Shown here: positions 1 through 9,100 of the stretch, piece by piece
How positions within the stretch are numbered: the stretch's first letter is position 1
How the letters are laid out: each line of letters starts with the position of its first letter
Assembly: GCF_004298145.1 (NCBI RefSeq)
Contig: NZ_SCRH01000033.1
Coordinates: 124,001-188,000 of the forward strand
DNA: 64,000 bases
Origin: Mycobacterium sp.
Lineage (GTDB): Bacteria; Actinomycetota; Actinomycetes; Mycobacteriales; Mycobacteriaceae
Direction: 5' to 3'
Notes under the pieces: generated by a model
What the model saw: the letters and a program-made list of their open reading frames with translations, nothing else
Told to the model about the DNA's origin: nothing
Database searches by the model: none
Translations under genes and position numbers: made by a program

Positions 1-57
1 CCCGCCTGCCAACAACACCAGCGCCGCGAAGACGACGAGCGGCCCGCGGTTGACCAT
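1..57 (-). CDS. Start of an exported or membrane protein, cut by the window edge
   Basis: Only the first 19 codons are in the window. They begin with ATG at 55-57 and read MVNRGPLVVFAALVLLAGG, a positively charged start followed by a hydrophobic run. This looks like a signal peptide or a first membrane helix. The gene follows the small membrane gene at 71-295 on the same strand with a 13-base gap, so the two are probably co-transcribed. No function can be assigned from this fragment. Confidence 0.5.
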   Translation of the reverse strand, partial: MVNRGPLVVFAALVLLAGG

Positions 58-70
58 GCGCCTGAACCCC

Positions 71-295
71 CTAGGTCATGCAAACATTGGCGAAAAGCAG
101 CACCGGCCATGACACGATCGAGCCGAGGAACGACACCACCAAATCGACGCCGTGCATGTCGTGCAAATGCGCTGTGTGGGTGCTCGACCAGATCACCCCG
201 ACGATCAGGTACGGCGTCCCCAGCAGGACGCCCAGGCCCAGTAATTCGGCGATGGTCAACTGATACTCGAGGAGTTTGCGGATCCTGCTGAGCAT
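71..295 (-). CDS. Small two-helix membrane protein, unknown function
   Basis: This 74-residue protein has two hydrophobic segments, about residues 10-33 and 50-72, separated by a histidine-containing loop (HTAHLHDMHG). I chose the ATG at 293-295 because a GAAGGG Shine-Dalgarno sequence lies six bases upstream. An in-frame ATG at 299-301 is closer to it, and an earlier start at 338-340 would add a charged leader. It is followed closely by another membrane or exported gene on the same strand. I do not recognise the family. The histidines could bind a metal, but that is speculation. Confidence 0.55.
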   Translation of the reverse strand: MLSRIRKLLEYQLTIAELLGLGVLLGTPYLIVGVIWSSTHTAHLHDMHGVDLVVSFLGSIVSWPVLLFANVCMT

Positions 296-391
296 GGCCA
301 TCCCTTCGCGCGGGCGCTGCCGGAGTCGCGGCCGGCCCACACCAAGCGGTGAGGACCACCACCATTCCGGCGCGCGGACTATACGCTAGAT

Positions 392-402
392 ATGTTAATC
401 GT
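392..402. promoter_or_regulatory. Possible regulatory word upstream of the small membrane gene
   Basis: The stretch from about 375 to 425 is AT-rich compared with its surroundings and lies about 100 bases upstream of the small membrane gene start. The 11-mer ATGTTAATCGT at 392-402 occurs again at 12645-12655, in the divergent control region of the mce locus. It may be part of an operator for the double-TetR regulator encoded at 570-1838, but this rests on the shared word alone. Confidence 0.2.
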
Positions 403-569
403 CATTCGGAATATTTGGTAGTGCATCGTGCTGATCGGGAGCGATTCGCGTCAGCCGATCCACGTGGAGATACGCTGCCGGAAAGGCGCGTTCACCTCTG
501 TAGATGCGTCGGTCGCGTCGGACGCCGGACCGGCAAGTGCAGCGCTGTTCTTTGAATTTGAGAGGTTAA

Positions 570-1838
570 TCAGCGACGTTGCCGGCTACCGCCAGGCGCA
601 TCGTGGGATGCCGCGGGTCGTCCCAGCACCGTCACTTCCATCAGACGCCGAACCGTGATGCTGGCCGGCTGACCGGTGTCGGGGTACACGAGTCGCCCGA
701 TGTCCACCGCGAGCGCGAACGCGGCGTGCACGGCGTATCGCGCGCGACCAAGGGTGAGTTCCGGTCTTGCCGCTACGGCCAGCCGGGCCCAGGATTCGAC
801 GGTCGAGCGCTGAATGTTGTACAGCAGCACCGCATCTGTGTCGGGCAGGTTGTGCCGCTCGGTGTAGTACACGCAGGCCAGTTCGGGGTTGGCGAACGAC
901 CGGGTCACGTAGGCGTCGATGAGTTGCGCGAGCGCCTGCTCCGGATCGTCGCTGGTGGCCAGAATGCTGGACAGGTCACCGGAGAGTTGGTCGGCGGCTC
1001 GCCGGTAATAAACCGCCAAGATCGCGGCCTTCCCCGGAAAGTATTGGTAGATGCTGGCAACCGGTATGCCCACCGCCGCGGCGATGTCCTCCATCCCCGT
1101 CTCGCGGTAACCACGTTCGTTGAACAGGCGCATCGACTCGTGGAGCAGCAGTTCGTAGCTGCCGGCGGCGCTGGTCAGCGCCGATGTCCGTAACGGTTCG
1201 GAGCCACGCCCGCGCTGCGCCGGCAACTCGGCCATCAACACCGCGGCCGCGACATCGGTGAGCGCCGCCCGGATCTCCGCATTACCGAGGCGGGATCGAT
1301 GATCGGTGATGCTGCCGATGACGCTGAGTGCGGCCGCCGACAGCGTCCAGCGTTGCCGCGATGTGAGTTTCGGCCGCAGTTTGACCAACGGCCGCTGCAC
1401 GCGCCGGTTGATCAGTTTGATCTGCTCGGCCAGAGCCCGCTGGTCGTCCCCGCGCAGATACCGGCCCTCCCACCGGTATAGCCCGCCGGCGGTGCGGTTG
1501 ACGATCGTGGTGTCGATCAGCGCACGGGTGAGCGCGCTCAAGGCTTTTTCGGGATCGGTATCGGCGGGCAGGTCGTCGGCAAACGCCGTGGCGTCGACCA
1601 GTTGCCGGCCCAACGCCAGCACGACATCGCGGAACAAGTCGTATTTGCCCTGCGAATGCCGGTACAGCGCGGCCGCGGAGATTCCGACCCGCGCCGCGAT
1701 GTTTTCCATGCTGACCGCGTGGTAGCCCAGCTCGCTGAACGCATCGGTGGCGGCGCGGGCGATCTGGATCTTGCGGTCCTTCGGGCGCCGCTTGACGTGA
1801 TCCGCAGACGAGCGGCTAGCCGATGGCATACAGATCAC
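570..1838 (-). CDS. Double-TetR transcriptional repressor, Mce3R-like
   Basis: The 422-residue protein contains two complete TetR DNA-binding domains in one chain. The first helix-turn-helix spans about residues 24-69 (VGISAAALYRH) and the second about 229-274 (VGIPVASIYQYF). This rare architecture is that of Mce3R, the repressor of the mce3 operon in M. tuberculosis, and the conserved RRPKDRK start of domain one also fits. The gene lies at the distal end of the mce locus on the same strand, so control of the neighbouring mce genes is a reasonable inference. The first codon is GTG at 1838 with no clear ribosome-binding site, and ATG at 1829 is an equal candidate. Ligand unknown. Confidence 0.85.
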   Translation of the reverse strand: MICMPSASRSSADHVKRRPKDRKIQIARAATDAFSELGYHAVSMENIAARVGISAAALYRHSQGKYDLFRDVVLALGRQLVDATAFADDLPADTDPEKALSALTRALIDTTIVNRTAGGLYRWEGRYLRGDDQRALAEQIKLINRRVQRPLVKLRPKLTSRQRWTLSAAALSVIGSITDHRSRLGNAEIRAALTDVAAAVLMAELPAQRGRGSEPLRTSALTSAAGSYELLLHESMRLFNERGYRETGMEDIAAAVGIPVASIYQYFPGKAAILAVYYRRAADQLSGDLSSILATSDDPEQALAQLIDAYVTRSFANPELACVYYTERHNLPDTDAVLLYNIQRSTVESWARLAVAARPELTLGRARYAVHAAFALAVDIGRLVYPDTGQPASITVRRLMEVTVLGRPAASHDAPGGSRQRR

Positions 1839-1958
1839 CGTAGCCGCAGCGGCGGCTGACCGGACGATGGGTAGACGGCCGAGTTCGCGGTGACGGCGGG
1901 CTGGGGACGCGGGGCCGCGCGCAGCGATGTACCCGAGGTCATTGGCCGTCTAACCCCG

Positions 1959-2744
1959 TTACGCCCCGCCGAATTCCGGCCGCAGCACCGAGCCGAGCGC
2001 GCTGAGCGGGATGTGTGGCTGGGCGGTGCCTCCGTCCATGAACCATTGCTCGGACTGCCCGTACTGGATGGGGGAGTCGTGTCCGACCGGATAATCCGGC
2101 AGATAAAGAATGAGCTCGTCGGGCGTGAGCGCCCACGCCTTATAGCCTCCGGAGAACACCTTGTCCGGTGTCCACCGGTCGGCGGTAAACGGATACGTCC
2201 CCGGGGAGTGCTGCCACGCGGCGCGGTCGAGTGCCTCTTGAATGAACGGTTCGGCCAACGGTGGAATGGCGGCCAGCGGGTCGACACCGGGTTTGGTGAT
2301 GTCGGTCAGCTGTAGCCGCCGACCGCCCGCGATATCGAAGGTAAACGTGCGATAGGCGTTGTTGAATGACGGTCCGTCGGCGTGGTAGTCCTCGTGGAAG
2401 GCCACGCTGCGCGCGCGCCCGTGGGGGAAGACTTGGAAGTTCTCCTCGCCCCAGCTGTCTTGGACCATAGAGGCGCCCTTGGTGCGCCAGTTGTTCATCA
2501 GGTTGTGCAGGTATTCGCGGATCGCAGGACCGCTGGTGGGGTTTTCGACCAGATCTCCGGGCACGGCCATCTTGATGTCGCGCAGGGCTTTTCGTTCGGA
2601 GAGCACCGAGGTGTGACAGTAATGTCCGTCCCAATCGCCGCCGAGATCGCCGCAAAACGACTGCGCCGACGCCGACGCCGCCGGTGCGGTCACCACCGCC
2701 GTCGCCAGCACCGCGACAGTGGCCGAAAGCCGGATGATCCACAT
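1959..2744 (-). CDS. Secreted protein with DUF3298/MPT64-like domain, Rv1975-like
   Basis: The 261-residue product begins with a signal peptide (about residues 1-27, ending ASASA before QSF), so it is exported. The mature part carries a likely disulfide pair near the N terminus (FCGDLGG and HYCHT) and a C-terminal region typical of the DUF3298/RsiV-like fold: LILYLPDYPVG resembles the strand near the end of MPT64. By recall, Rv1975 occupies the equivalent place after the M. tuberculosis mce3 genes. It is 12 bases downstream of the Mce-associated gene at 2757, in the same transcription unit. Its biochemical role is not known. Confidence 0.75.
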   Translation of the reverse strand: MWIIRLSATVAVLATAVVTAPAASASAQSFCGDLGGDWDGHYCHTSVLSERKALRDIKMAVPGDLVENPTSGPAIREYLHNLMNNWRTKGASMVQDSWGEENFQVFPHGRARSVAFHEDYHADGPSFNNAYRTFTFDIAGGRRLQLTDITKPGVDPLAAIPPLAEPFIQEALDRAAWQHSPGTYPFTADRWTPDKVFSGGYKAWALTPDELILYLPDYPVGHDSPIQYGQSEQWFMDGGTAQPHIPLSALGSVLRPEFGGA

Positions 2745-2756
2745 GACCGAAACGTC

Positions 2757-3356
2757 CTAGGGTAGCTCGACTTTGCTTGCCAGCCAACGGCCGCCGACAT
2801 CGTCCATCGTGATCCTCATGCGGCTGCGGTCGACGCGGCCATCGGGACGCACCGCGTTGCTGACCGTCTGGTCGACCATCAACAACACGACCACCTTTGC
2901 TTTGCTCTGCGATTGGATCGCGGAGTCCACCACGGTGCCGTGCGCGGTGGCCTTGTTATCGACAAGCAATTGCCGAAGCTGCACGCTGGCCTTGGTATAC
3001 GTATCCTTGAATTCCCCTGTGGCCCCCTCGAGTACGGCGGAGAAATTCTGGTCGGCCTGGTTGGAATCGATGCTGGTCAGCACCTGGGCGTAGTTGACCG
3101 CGGTCCGTTGGGCCGCCTGTCCGGCCCGGCTGATCGTGTGCTCATCCCACAGCTTCCAACCCAGCACGCCCGCGAGGCCGAATGCACCCACATACACCGC
3201 GACCACAACCGCGATGCGGGAGTTCCGCGTCCACTGCCGCACCGGGGCTTTCGGCTTCTGCGCGCCGGGGTCCGCCGCGGCTTCGTGGTCATCGTCATCA
3301 GGTGGCTTCTCGACGTCCTGGGCGGCGCCGCATTCTTGGTCGGCGGTTACGGTCAT
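2757..3356 (-). CDS. Mce-associated membrane protein (Mas)
   Basis: This 199-residue protein has a charged, acidic and proline-containing cytoplasmic start, one membrane helix around residues 47-69 (AVVVAVYVGAFGLAGVLGW) and an extracytoplasmic domain that ends WLASKVELP. The layout and ending are characteristic of Mce-associated proteins, which stabilise or assist Mce lipid importers. It follows mceF by 37 bases and precedes the secreted protein gene. Its C-terminal 110 residues closely match the product of the gene at 13325-13993 at the other end of the locus, so the two are paralogues. Confidence 0.85.
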   Translation of the reverse strand: MTVTADQECGAAQDVEKPPDDDDHEAAADPGAQKPKAPVRQWTRNSRIAVVVAVYVGAFGLAGVLGWKLWDEHTISRAGQAAQRTAVNYAQVLTSIDSNQADQNFSAVLEGATGEFKDTYTKASVQLRQLLVDNKATAHGTVVDSAIQSQSKAKVVVLLMVDQTVSNAVRPDGRVDRSRMRITMDDVGGRWLASKVELP

Positions 3357-3393
3357 GGTGCTGTCTCCTCGCGGTCGTGGGCTGTCGGTGGGC

Positions 3394-4644
3394 TCAGTGG
3401 GGTGGCTCTATCGGCAGAGCCGGACCGCCGTACGGCGTTGGAATGGTGAAGCGCCCCTTCGGTGTTGGATCGGCGGTCTGACCGAGGTCGGCACCCGTGG
3501 GGGGCCCCGCCGTGTCGTCGCCGCCCGGCCGGGGCGCATTCTTCGCACCGCGGATCAACACCTGAGGGTCATCGTCTCGGCAGTAGGTGTACAGGAACGG
3601 TTCGGGGTAATCCGCGGATGACGACGGCCGCCGCGGGGTGCCGTAATCACACGTGTAGCGCGGGTAGATATCGGCGGTCGCCCACAGCCCGTGCTCGTGC
3701 ATGGTGGTCATCAGGGCTTCGAGTGTGGAACCGCGATAGTTCGGGAAGACCGCGTTCAAGGCCGGGACCCGGACGTAGATGATCCGCGCGGTGGTCACCA
3801 GGTTGGCCAGCAGCCCGACCATGGTGTCGGAGTTGTCGTCGAACAGGTTGTCCACAGAGGACATCGCGTGCGGGGTCTGATCGGCGAATGTGCGATAGCC
3901 GCGGTCCATTTTGTTCACACCGGTCATGAGGTCGCCGAGATTGCGCGACGTCGCCGCCAGTCCGGCGTTGACGTCGGAGAGCGTGGTCAGGACCACCCGG
4001 CTGGTCTTGAGCATGCTGACCGTCTGCGGCAGCACCGGGTCCATTGTCGAGAGCAGGAAGGTAGAGCCGTCGATGATGTCGGTGAGCTTTCGCGGGCCCT
4101 CTTCGCTCAAACTCAGTTCCCGCTTGACGATTTCGAGCTTCTTCGGGTCGGTCTGGGCGAGCATCCCGTCCGCGTCGGCGAGGACCTGGGACAGCGGGAT
4201 GGGGGTCGTGGTGTGCTGTGGTCCGATCACGCTGCCGTTCGACAGGAACGGTCCGGCGTTGGACGCCGGCTCGAAATCGATGTACTGCTCGCCCGCGGGA
4301 GAGAGACCGGACACCCGCACCGGACTCGCGGCGGGAATCTTGGCATGCGCGTTGATATTCGCGATCACTTCGACCCCGGTGGGTGTGGGTCGCAGCGATT
4401 GGATTCGCCCGACCCGGATCCCGCGGACGGACACGTCCTGGTTGGCCAGCAGCCCGCCGGATTCGGGCAGCCGGATCCTGACCTGGTAGGTCGAGTCCAG
4501 CGGGTTGATACGCAGGGCGCCGATCGCCAGGTAGGCCACCCCGACCACGAGGGTGAGCGCCAGGGCGATGCCGGACAGCCACGCGCGCTGTCGGTGACCG
4601 GCTTTGACCGCGCCGACGATGAATCGGGCAAGGGTGTCGATCAC
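3394..4644 (-). CDS. mceF: MceF, substrate-binding subunit of the Mce lipid importer
   Basis: The 416-residue protein has one N-terminal helix (about residues 20-43) followed by an MlaD/MCE domain (VRIRLPESGGLL, QDVSVRGIRVGRI) and a long helical region (about 150-300) of the kind that forms the hexameric Mce tunnel. The tail, about 310-416, is rich in Pro, Gly and Asp. Translation starts at GTG 4644, which overlaps the stop of mceE in a GTGA arrangement and indicates coupling. It is the last of six consecutive mce genes. Mce complexes move lipids or sterols across the envelope; the substrate here is not evident. Confidence 0.9.
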   Translation of the reverse strand: MIDTLARFIVGAVKAGHRQRAWLSGIALALTLVVGVAYLAIGALRINPLDSTYQVRIRLPESGGLLANQDVSVRGIRVGRIQSLRPTPTGVEVIANINAHAKIPAASPVRVSGLSPAGEQYIDFEPASNAGPFLSNGSVIGPQHTTTPIPLSQVLADADGMLAQTDPKKLEIVKRELSLSEEGPRKLTDIIDGSTFLLSTMDPVLPQTVSMLKTSRVVLTTLSDVNAGLAATSRNLGDLMTGVNKMDRGYRTFADQTPHAMSSVDNLFDDNSDTMVGLLANLVTTARIIYVRVPALNAVFPNYRGSTLEALMTTMHEHGLWATADIYPRYTCDYGTPRRPSSSADYPEPFLYTYCRDDDPQVLIRGAKNAPRPGGDDTAGPPTGADLGQTADPTPKGRFTIPTPYGGPALPIEPPH

Positions 4645-5876
4645 CGCGGTGGCTCCGGGCCGAGGGGATCCGGTGGCGCCTCCCCGGCGGGGGCCGGCGG
4701 CAGCGGCGGCCCGACCGGCGTCCACGGACTTTGGCCCATCGGCGTTTGCGGGCCGCGCCCCACGACGCGTTCCTGCAGGCGCCATAACACGTACTTGATC
4801 GAGCCGATCATGTCGTTCCAGTCACGGCGCATCGGTCCGTGAAACGCCGGGTCGCCCTTGAAGCCCCCGGTCTCCGCCCCGGTGCCCGGCCGCGATCCCA
4901 TGACCAGCCGGTCGAAGCTTCCGCGTACCGAGATAGCGTCGCTGGGGGTGGTTTTCACGAAGGGCGGGATCAGCCGGTTCAGGCCGGCGAGGCTGGTATC
5001 GGGGCTCAACACGACATCGTTCCATGCGGCGGCGATGGTGTTGGCGTCCTTGATGACGCTGCGGCCGGTGTTGTCCGTGCCGGCGATGGACGGGAACTTG
5101 GAAAGCTGGCGGGTCGTGGCGCCGAGTTCCTCGACGACGTCCGCGATGTCATCGGCGTTGCCGGACAGCACATTCGTTGCCGGGCCCACGGCCCGCAGAA
5201 CATCGGTGATCGCTTGGTTTTTCGCATCCAGCCGATCGGCCAGGCCCGCCGTCTCGGTCACCGCCGCGTCGATCTGCTCCGAGCGGCTGTTGAGCTTGCC
5301 CAACAGGAGGTTGGTCCGGTTGATCAGGTCACCGAACGCGCGTCCCTGGTCGCCGGTCGCCTTACCGGCACCGTTGACGATATTGGTGAAGTCGCGGACC
5401 GCGCCGCCGTTGACGAGCAGGGCCGCCGAGCTGAGCACACTCTCGACGGTGGCGGCGCCGCGGGTGGCCGGCAGCCCGATCGTTTCACCGCCCTTGAGCA
5501 GTGGCACATTCGGGTCCCTCGGGTTCGGCGGCTTGATGGCGACGAAGACGTCGCCCAGGGGCGTCGCGGACCTTAGCTCCGCGGTGCTGCCGACGGGGAC
5601 ACGGACACCGTCCATGATGCGCAGGGTGGTCATCGCGGTGTAGTTGCGCGCGACCATCGATTCGAGTTGCCCGACATCGGCGCCGGCGAGTTTGACCTTC
5701 GCGTGGGCGGGCAGGTTCAGGGCGTTGGAGAACACCGCGTTGAGCAGATACCCCCCGCCGCCGATTCCCGGCGCCGGCAGCGGCAGGCTGGCCAGCCCGT
5801 TGCTGGCGCAGCCCGAACTGACCATGACCGCGCTCAGCGCCGCCGCCACGGCCTTTCGCCTACCCCGGTCCAGCAC
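4641..5876 (-). CDS. mceE: MceE, predicted lipoprotein subunit of the Mce importer
   Basis: The 411-residue product starts at GTG 5876, sharing one base with the mceD stop codon. Its leader ends in VSSGC, a weak lipobox with Ser instead of the usual Leu/Val at -3 but with the expected Gly-Cys, matching the position-five lipoprotein (Lpr) of other mce operons. An MCE domain follows (AHAKVKLAGADVGQL), then a long helical region and a low-complexity Pro/Gly/Glu tail (PLPPAPAGEAPPDPLG). It acts outside the membrane as part of the importer. An upstream in-frame ATG at 5990 lies inside mceD and would bury the leader, so it was rejected. Confidence 0.88.
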   Translation of the reverse strand: MLDRGRRKAVAAALSAVMVSSGCASNGLASLPLPAPGIGGGGYLLNAVFSNALNLPAHAKVKLAGADVGQLESMVARNYTAMTTLRIMDGVRVPVGSTAELRSATPLGDVFVAIKPPNPRDPNVPLLKGGETIGLPATRGAATVESVLSSAALLVNGGAVRDFTNIVNGAGKATGDQGRAFGDLINRTNLLLGKLNSRSEQIDAAVTETAGLADRLDAKNQAITDVLRAVGPATNVLSGNADDIADVVEELGATTRQLSKFPSIAGTDNTGRSVIKDANTIAAAWNDVVLSPDTSLAGLNRLIPPFVKTTPSDAISVRGSFDRLVMGSRPGTGAETGGFKGDPAFHGPMRRDWNDMIGSIKYVLWRLQERVVGRGPQTPMGQSPWTPVGPPLPPAPAGEAPPDPLGPEPPR

Positions 5877-6988
5877 TACTGCCCCATCGCCGAAAGTCCG
5901 TCGAGAATGTAGGTCAGGCCGAAGTCGGGGCCGTAATCCTGCAGTGTCCCCGTGCTGCAGCCTAATTGACGTAGATGCATCAGGTTGCACAGTTCCTTGG
6001 CCGACTGGCTGTCGGTGAGTGCCTTGTCGAGCAGACCGTGCACACGGATCGCGCCGTTGTTCTGATCGACGGTGTTATAGAGGTTTTCCAGTGTCAGCGG
6101 CAGCACGTCGAGCATCTCGGCCACGTTGCGCTGATCATCGACGAGCGTCTTGGCGACGGTGTCGCCGTTGCGGACGGCCTGTTTGAGGTTGTCTCGATTG
6201 TTCTCGATCAGCGTGGTGATTTCCTCGAGAATCCGGTTGACGGTGCGTCCGGTGGCGCCCGTACCGAGCTTCTCGTCGGCCAGTATCTGGCTGAGCTGGC
6301 GTGTGGTGGAACCGAACTGGCGCACCTTGGTGTCGTTGCGTGCGGCGGCCTCGGTGATCGAGCTGAGGTCGGTGACGATGGTGGCCAACTGCTCGCGGGT
6401 GGTCATGCCCCGCTCGGAGCTGAGTCGCAGCGCTTTGGAAAGCTCGTCGAGAGCGGCCAGGATTTTCGTGCCGTTCCCATCGGTGATGGCGACCGCCGCG
6501 TTGCTCAGGTCGGCGACCGGTCCGCCGCCTTTCCCGTCGCCCTTGAGCGATTTGGAGACCTTGTCGAGCATGTCGAGTACGCGGTCGAACGCCACGGGGG
6601 TTTTCGTTCTGGTCAGCCCGATGGTGTCGTGGTTCTTGAGCACCGGGCCGCTGCGGTAAGGCGGGGTCAGTTCAACCTGCCGGTCGGTGAGGATGGAGGT
6701 GGTGATGGTGACCGCGCGGGCCGCGGCGGGGATCTTGACCTTTTTGTCCACCGTCAGCTCGGCCTCCACGTAACTGCCCTTGGGCGTGACCTTGCTGACC
6801 TTCCCCACCGGCATGCCGAGCACCGCGACGACGTTGCCTTCGTAAAGTCCGGCGGCGCTGTCGAATTGAGCGACCACCGTCATCGTGTCGAGGCGGGACT
6901 TGACATAGTGGCCGACCACGCCGATGGCGACGGCGGCCGCTGCCGCCGCGGTGGCCGCGGCGATGGCCTTGCGCCTACCGGAAATCAT
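5876..6988 (-). CDS. mceD: MceD, substrate-binding subunit of the Mce importer
   Basis: The 370-residue protein starts with MISGRRKAI, whose ATG overlaps the mceC stop (ATGA). A hydrophobic Ala-rich segment (residues 8-26) is the membrane anchor. The MCE domain follows (VVAQFDSAAGLYEGN, VLGMPVGKVSKV), then a long helical region typical of the tunnel-forming family. Cysteines near the end (ELCNLMHLRQLGC) probably form an extracytoplasmic disulfide. It lies between mceC and mceE with overlapping start and stop codons. Confidence 0.9.
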   Translation of the reverse strand: MISGRRKAIAAATAAAAAAVAIGVVGHYVKSRLDTMTVVAQFDSAAGLYEGNVVAVLGMPVGKVSKVTPKGSYVEAELTVDKKVKIPAAARAVTITTSILTDRQVELTPPYRSGPVLKNHDTIGLTRTKTPVAFDRVLDMLDKVSKSLKGDGKGGGPVADLSNAAVAITDGNGTKILAALDELSKALRLSSERGMTTREQLATIVTDLSSITEAAARNDTKVRQFGSTTRQLSQILADEKLGTGATGRTVNRILEEITTLIENNRDNLKQAVRNGDTVAKTLVDDQRNVAEMLDVLPLTLENLYNTVDQNNGAIRVHGLLDKALTDSQSAKELCNLMHLRQLGCSTGTLQDYGPDFGLTYILDGLSAMGQ

Positions 6989-8028
6989 TTGCAGTCCTTG
7001 AAGTACTGGATCATCTTGAATTCCTTCGCGCGGCCACTGATGGCGCACATCCACGAATCGATGGCGAGCCCGTTGGGCAGGTTGAATTCCACGACCGGCC
7101 CGTAGCCGGTGGCGTTGGTCAAGCCGCGCAGCGTCACCGGTGCGACCTGCAGGAGATTGCGCACCAGGTCGTCGTGCCGGCCGATCATGTTCGTCAGGTG
7201 GTGCAGGTTGGCGAACAATTCGTCAAGCATTGGCCGGTTGGTGACGACGACCTTGTCGAGCTGGTCGACGAGCTCGGTCAACGCCGCGAACATGGCGTGG
7301 AAGGTTGCCTGACGTGCCACCAGGTGGCCCAGCAGGTCCTGACCTTGGTCCATCAGATGTCCGATGTTGGTCTGCTGGCTGCGTAGCGTATTGACCACTC
7401 GCTGTGTGCTTTTCAGCAGCGTACCGAGCTGTCCTCGGCGATCCGCGGTGATCGTCGACAGCGTCTGCAGATTCGCGACGGCCTGAGGAATCAGCGGCGG
7501 CACCCCGCCGAGTTGCTTGCCCAGCACGGCGAGTGAGTGCGCGAACTGGTCGGAGTCGACCTGCTCGAATGTGGTGGTGGCGTCTTCGAGCAGCGACTGC
7601 AGGTCGTAGGGCACCGCGGTGTGGGCCAGCGTGATCGTCTTGGCCGGAAGGGAACCCGGGCCGTCGGGCGCCAGCTCCAGATAGCGCGACCCGAGAATGG
7701 TCATCACCTTGATGACCGCTCGGGTGTCCTTACCGATCGGGATGTTGTCTCGCACGCTCAATCCGGCTTCGACGTGATCGCCGTCGAGTTTCATGCTGGT
7801 GACGTGCCCGACCTCGATGCCGGCGATCGTGATGGGGTTTCCGGGCCGCAGGGTGGCGGCTTGCAGGAATTCGGCTGCGTAGTGGGTGTATCCGACACCG
7901 AGAAGCTTGATTCCCAGCGACACCGCGACGAGAACCGCGACCACCGCGAGCCCGGCCAGTCCGAGCCACGTCCGGTTGTACGACTCGAGCGGACGCCGCC
8001 ACCACCGGACCCTCAGTGAGTCAGCCAT
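6985..8028 (-). CDS. mceC: MceC, substrate-binding subunit of the Mce importer
   Basis: I chose ATG 8028 (MADSLRVRWW), which overlaps the end of mceB by eight bases; an earlier ATG at 8109 would lie deep inside mceB. The 347-residue product has a membrane helix at about residues 23-45, an MCE domain (GNPITIAGIEVGHVTS) and helical repeats. It ends with paired cysteines (MCAISGRAKEF... and DCK). It belongs to the six-protein Mce shuttle. All residues expected of the MCE fold are present and there is no sign of damage. Confidence 0.9.
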   Translation of the reverse strand: MADSLRVRWWRRPLESYNRTWLGLAGLAVVAVLVAVSLGIKLLGVGYTHYAAEFLQAATLRPGNPITIAGIEVGHVTSMKLDGDHVEAGLSVRDNIPIGKDTRAVIKVMTILGSRYLELAPDGPGSLPAKTITLAHTAVPYDLQSLLEDATTTFEQVDSDQFAHSLAVLGKQLGGVPPLIPQAVANLQTLSTITADRRGQLGTLLKSTQRVVNTLRSQQTNIGHLMDQGQDLLGHLVARQATFHAMFAALTELVDQLDKVVVTNRPMLDELFANLHHLTNMIGRHDDLVRNLLQVAPVTLRGLTNATGYGPVVEFNLPNGLAIDSWMCAISGRAKEFKMIQYFKDCK

Positions 8029-9100
8029 TGGCCATGTTCCTGCATCGCGGGGTGTGCCACCCGAGGTTCTTCGCGGTGATCGGATAGGCATTGCCCGGGG
8101 TGGCCGCATTGACGATGAACGTGGTGATGTCGTTGAGTCCGGGGAAGAAACCCGTCGCGTTCAGGTCGCACGCGTAGGCGTTGCCGTAGGAACCCTCACC
8201 GACGGCCCGCGCAAAACCCTTGAGCAACAGGGGCAGGTTGTCACCGGTGAACGCCAGCTGGGGTTCGATCCCCGCCATGTGCTTGCTGAATCCCGGCTCC
8301 CGGGTGATCAGTTCGTTCAACGCCGGGTCGACCTCGTCGGCGATCGCCGCGAGGCGGCGGGTCACCCGGGCGATCGAGCCCACCGAGTCCTGCAACGACG
8401 GGCGTCGGTCATCGAAATCGGCGATCGCGGCGCGGGTTTGATCGAGCGCATGGTCGAGGTCGTCGTCCTGGCGTGCGACGGTGTCGGTGACCTTGGTCAG
8501 GTTGCTGATGAGGTCGCCCAACGACTGATCGCGCGCCGACAGCGTCCGGGTGATCGTCGAAGTCTGCTGCACCAGTAGCGGAATGGAGGCCTGATCCCCT
8601 TGCAACGACTGCAGGACACCCTTGGTCAGGTCATCGGCCTCTTTGGGATTGAGCAAGGTGAACAGGGGCTCGAACCCGTTGAGCAGCTTTCCGACATCGA
8701 AGGAGGGCTCCGTCTGCTGCACCGGTATCACGCTTCCCGCCGAAAGCGGGCCCCTGCCGCCGGTTTCGCCGAGTGATAACCCCAAATACCGCTGGCCGAT
8801 GATGTTTTGGTAGGTCACCGATGCGACGGTGTTGCCATACAGGCGCTGATCGTTCTCGACGATGAACGACACTTTCGCCAGTTTTCCCGTGAGTTCGATG
8901 TTTTCGACGCGGCCCACCCGCACGCCGGCCATGCGGACGTCATCGCCGATCCGTAATCCGTACACGTCGGTGAACATCGCCGCGTACGAGGTGGTCGGCC
9001 CGGCCACGTCACGCCCCAGGGTGGCGTACACCATCCAGGTCACGGCGATGGCCATCGCCATGAACAGCGACAGCCCGATCAGTGGTCGGCGCAGCTTCAT
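8021..9100 (-). CDS. mceB: MceB, substrate-binding subunit of the Mce importer
   Basis: The 359-residue protein begins MKLRRPLIG, with ATG overlapping the mceA stop (ATGA). Residues 8-28 are a membrane anchor (LSLFMAMAIAVTWMVYATLG). The MCE domain (SYAAMFTDVYGLRIGDDVRM, AGVRVGRVENIEL) is highly typical of MceB, as is NIIGQRYLGLS. The C-terminal half is helical and ends in a Cys-containing segment (RCRNMANG). It is translated together with mceA and mceC, judging by the overlaps. Confidence 0.92.
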   Translation of the reverse strand: MKLRRPLIGLSLFMAMAIAVTWMVYATLGRDVAGPTTSYAAMFTDVYGLRIGDDVRMAGVRVGRVENIELTGKLAKVSFIVENDQRLYGNTVASVTYQNIIGQRYLGLSLGETGGRGPLSAGSVIPVQQTEPSFDVGKLLNGFEPLFTLLNPKEADDLTKGVLQSLQGDQASIPLLVQQTSTITRTLSARDQSLGDLISNLTKVTDTVARQDDDLDHALDQTRAAIADFDDRRPSLQDSVGSIARVTRRLAAIADEVDPALNELITREPGFSKHMAGIEPQLAFTGDNLPLLLKGFARAVGEGSYGNAYACDLNATGFFPGLNDITTFIVNAATPGNAYPITAKNLGWHTPRCRNMANG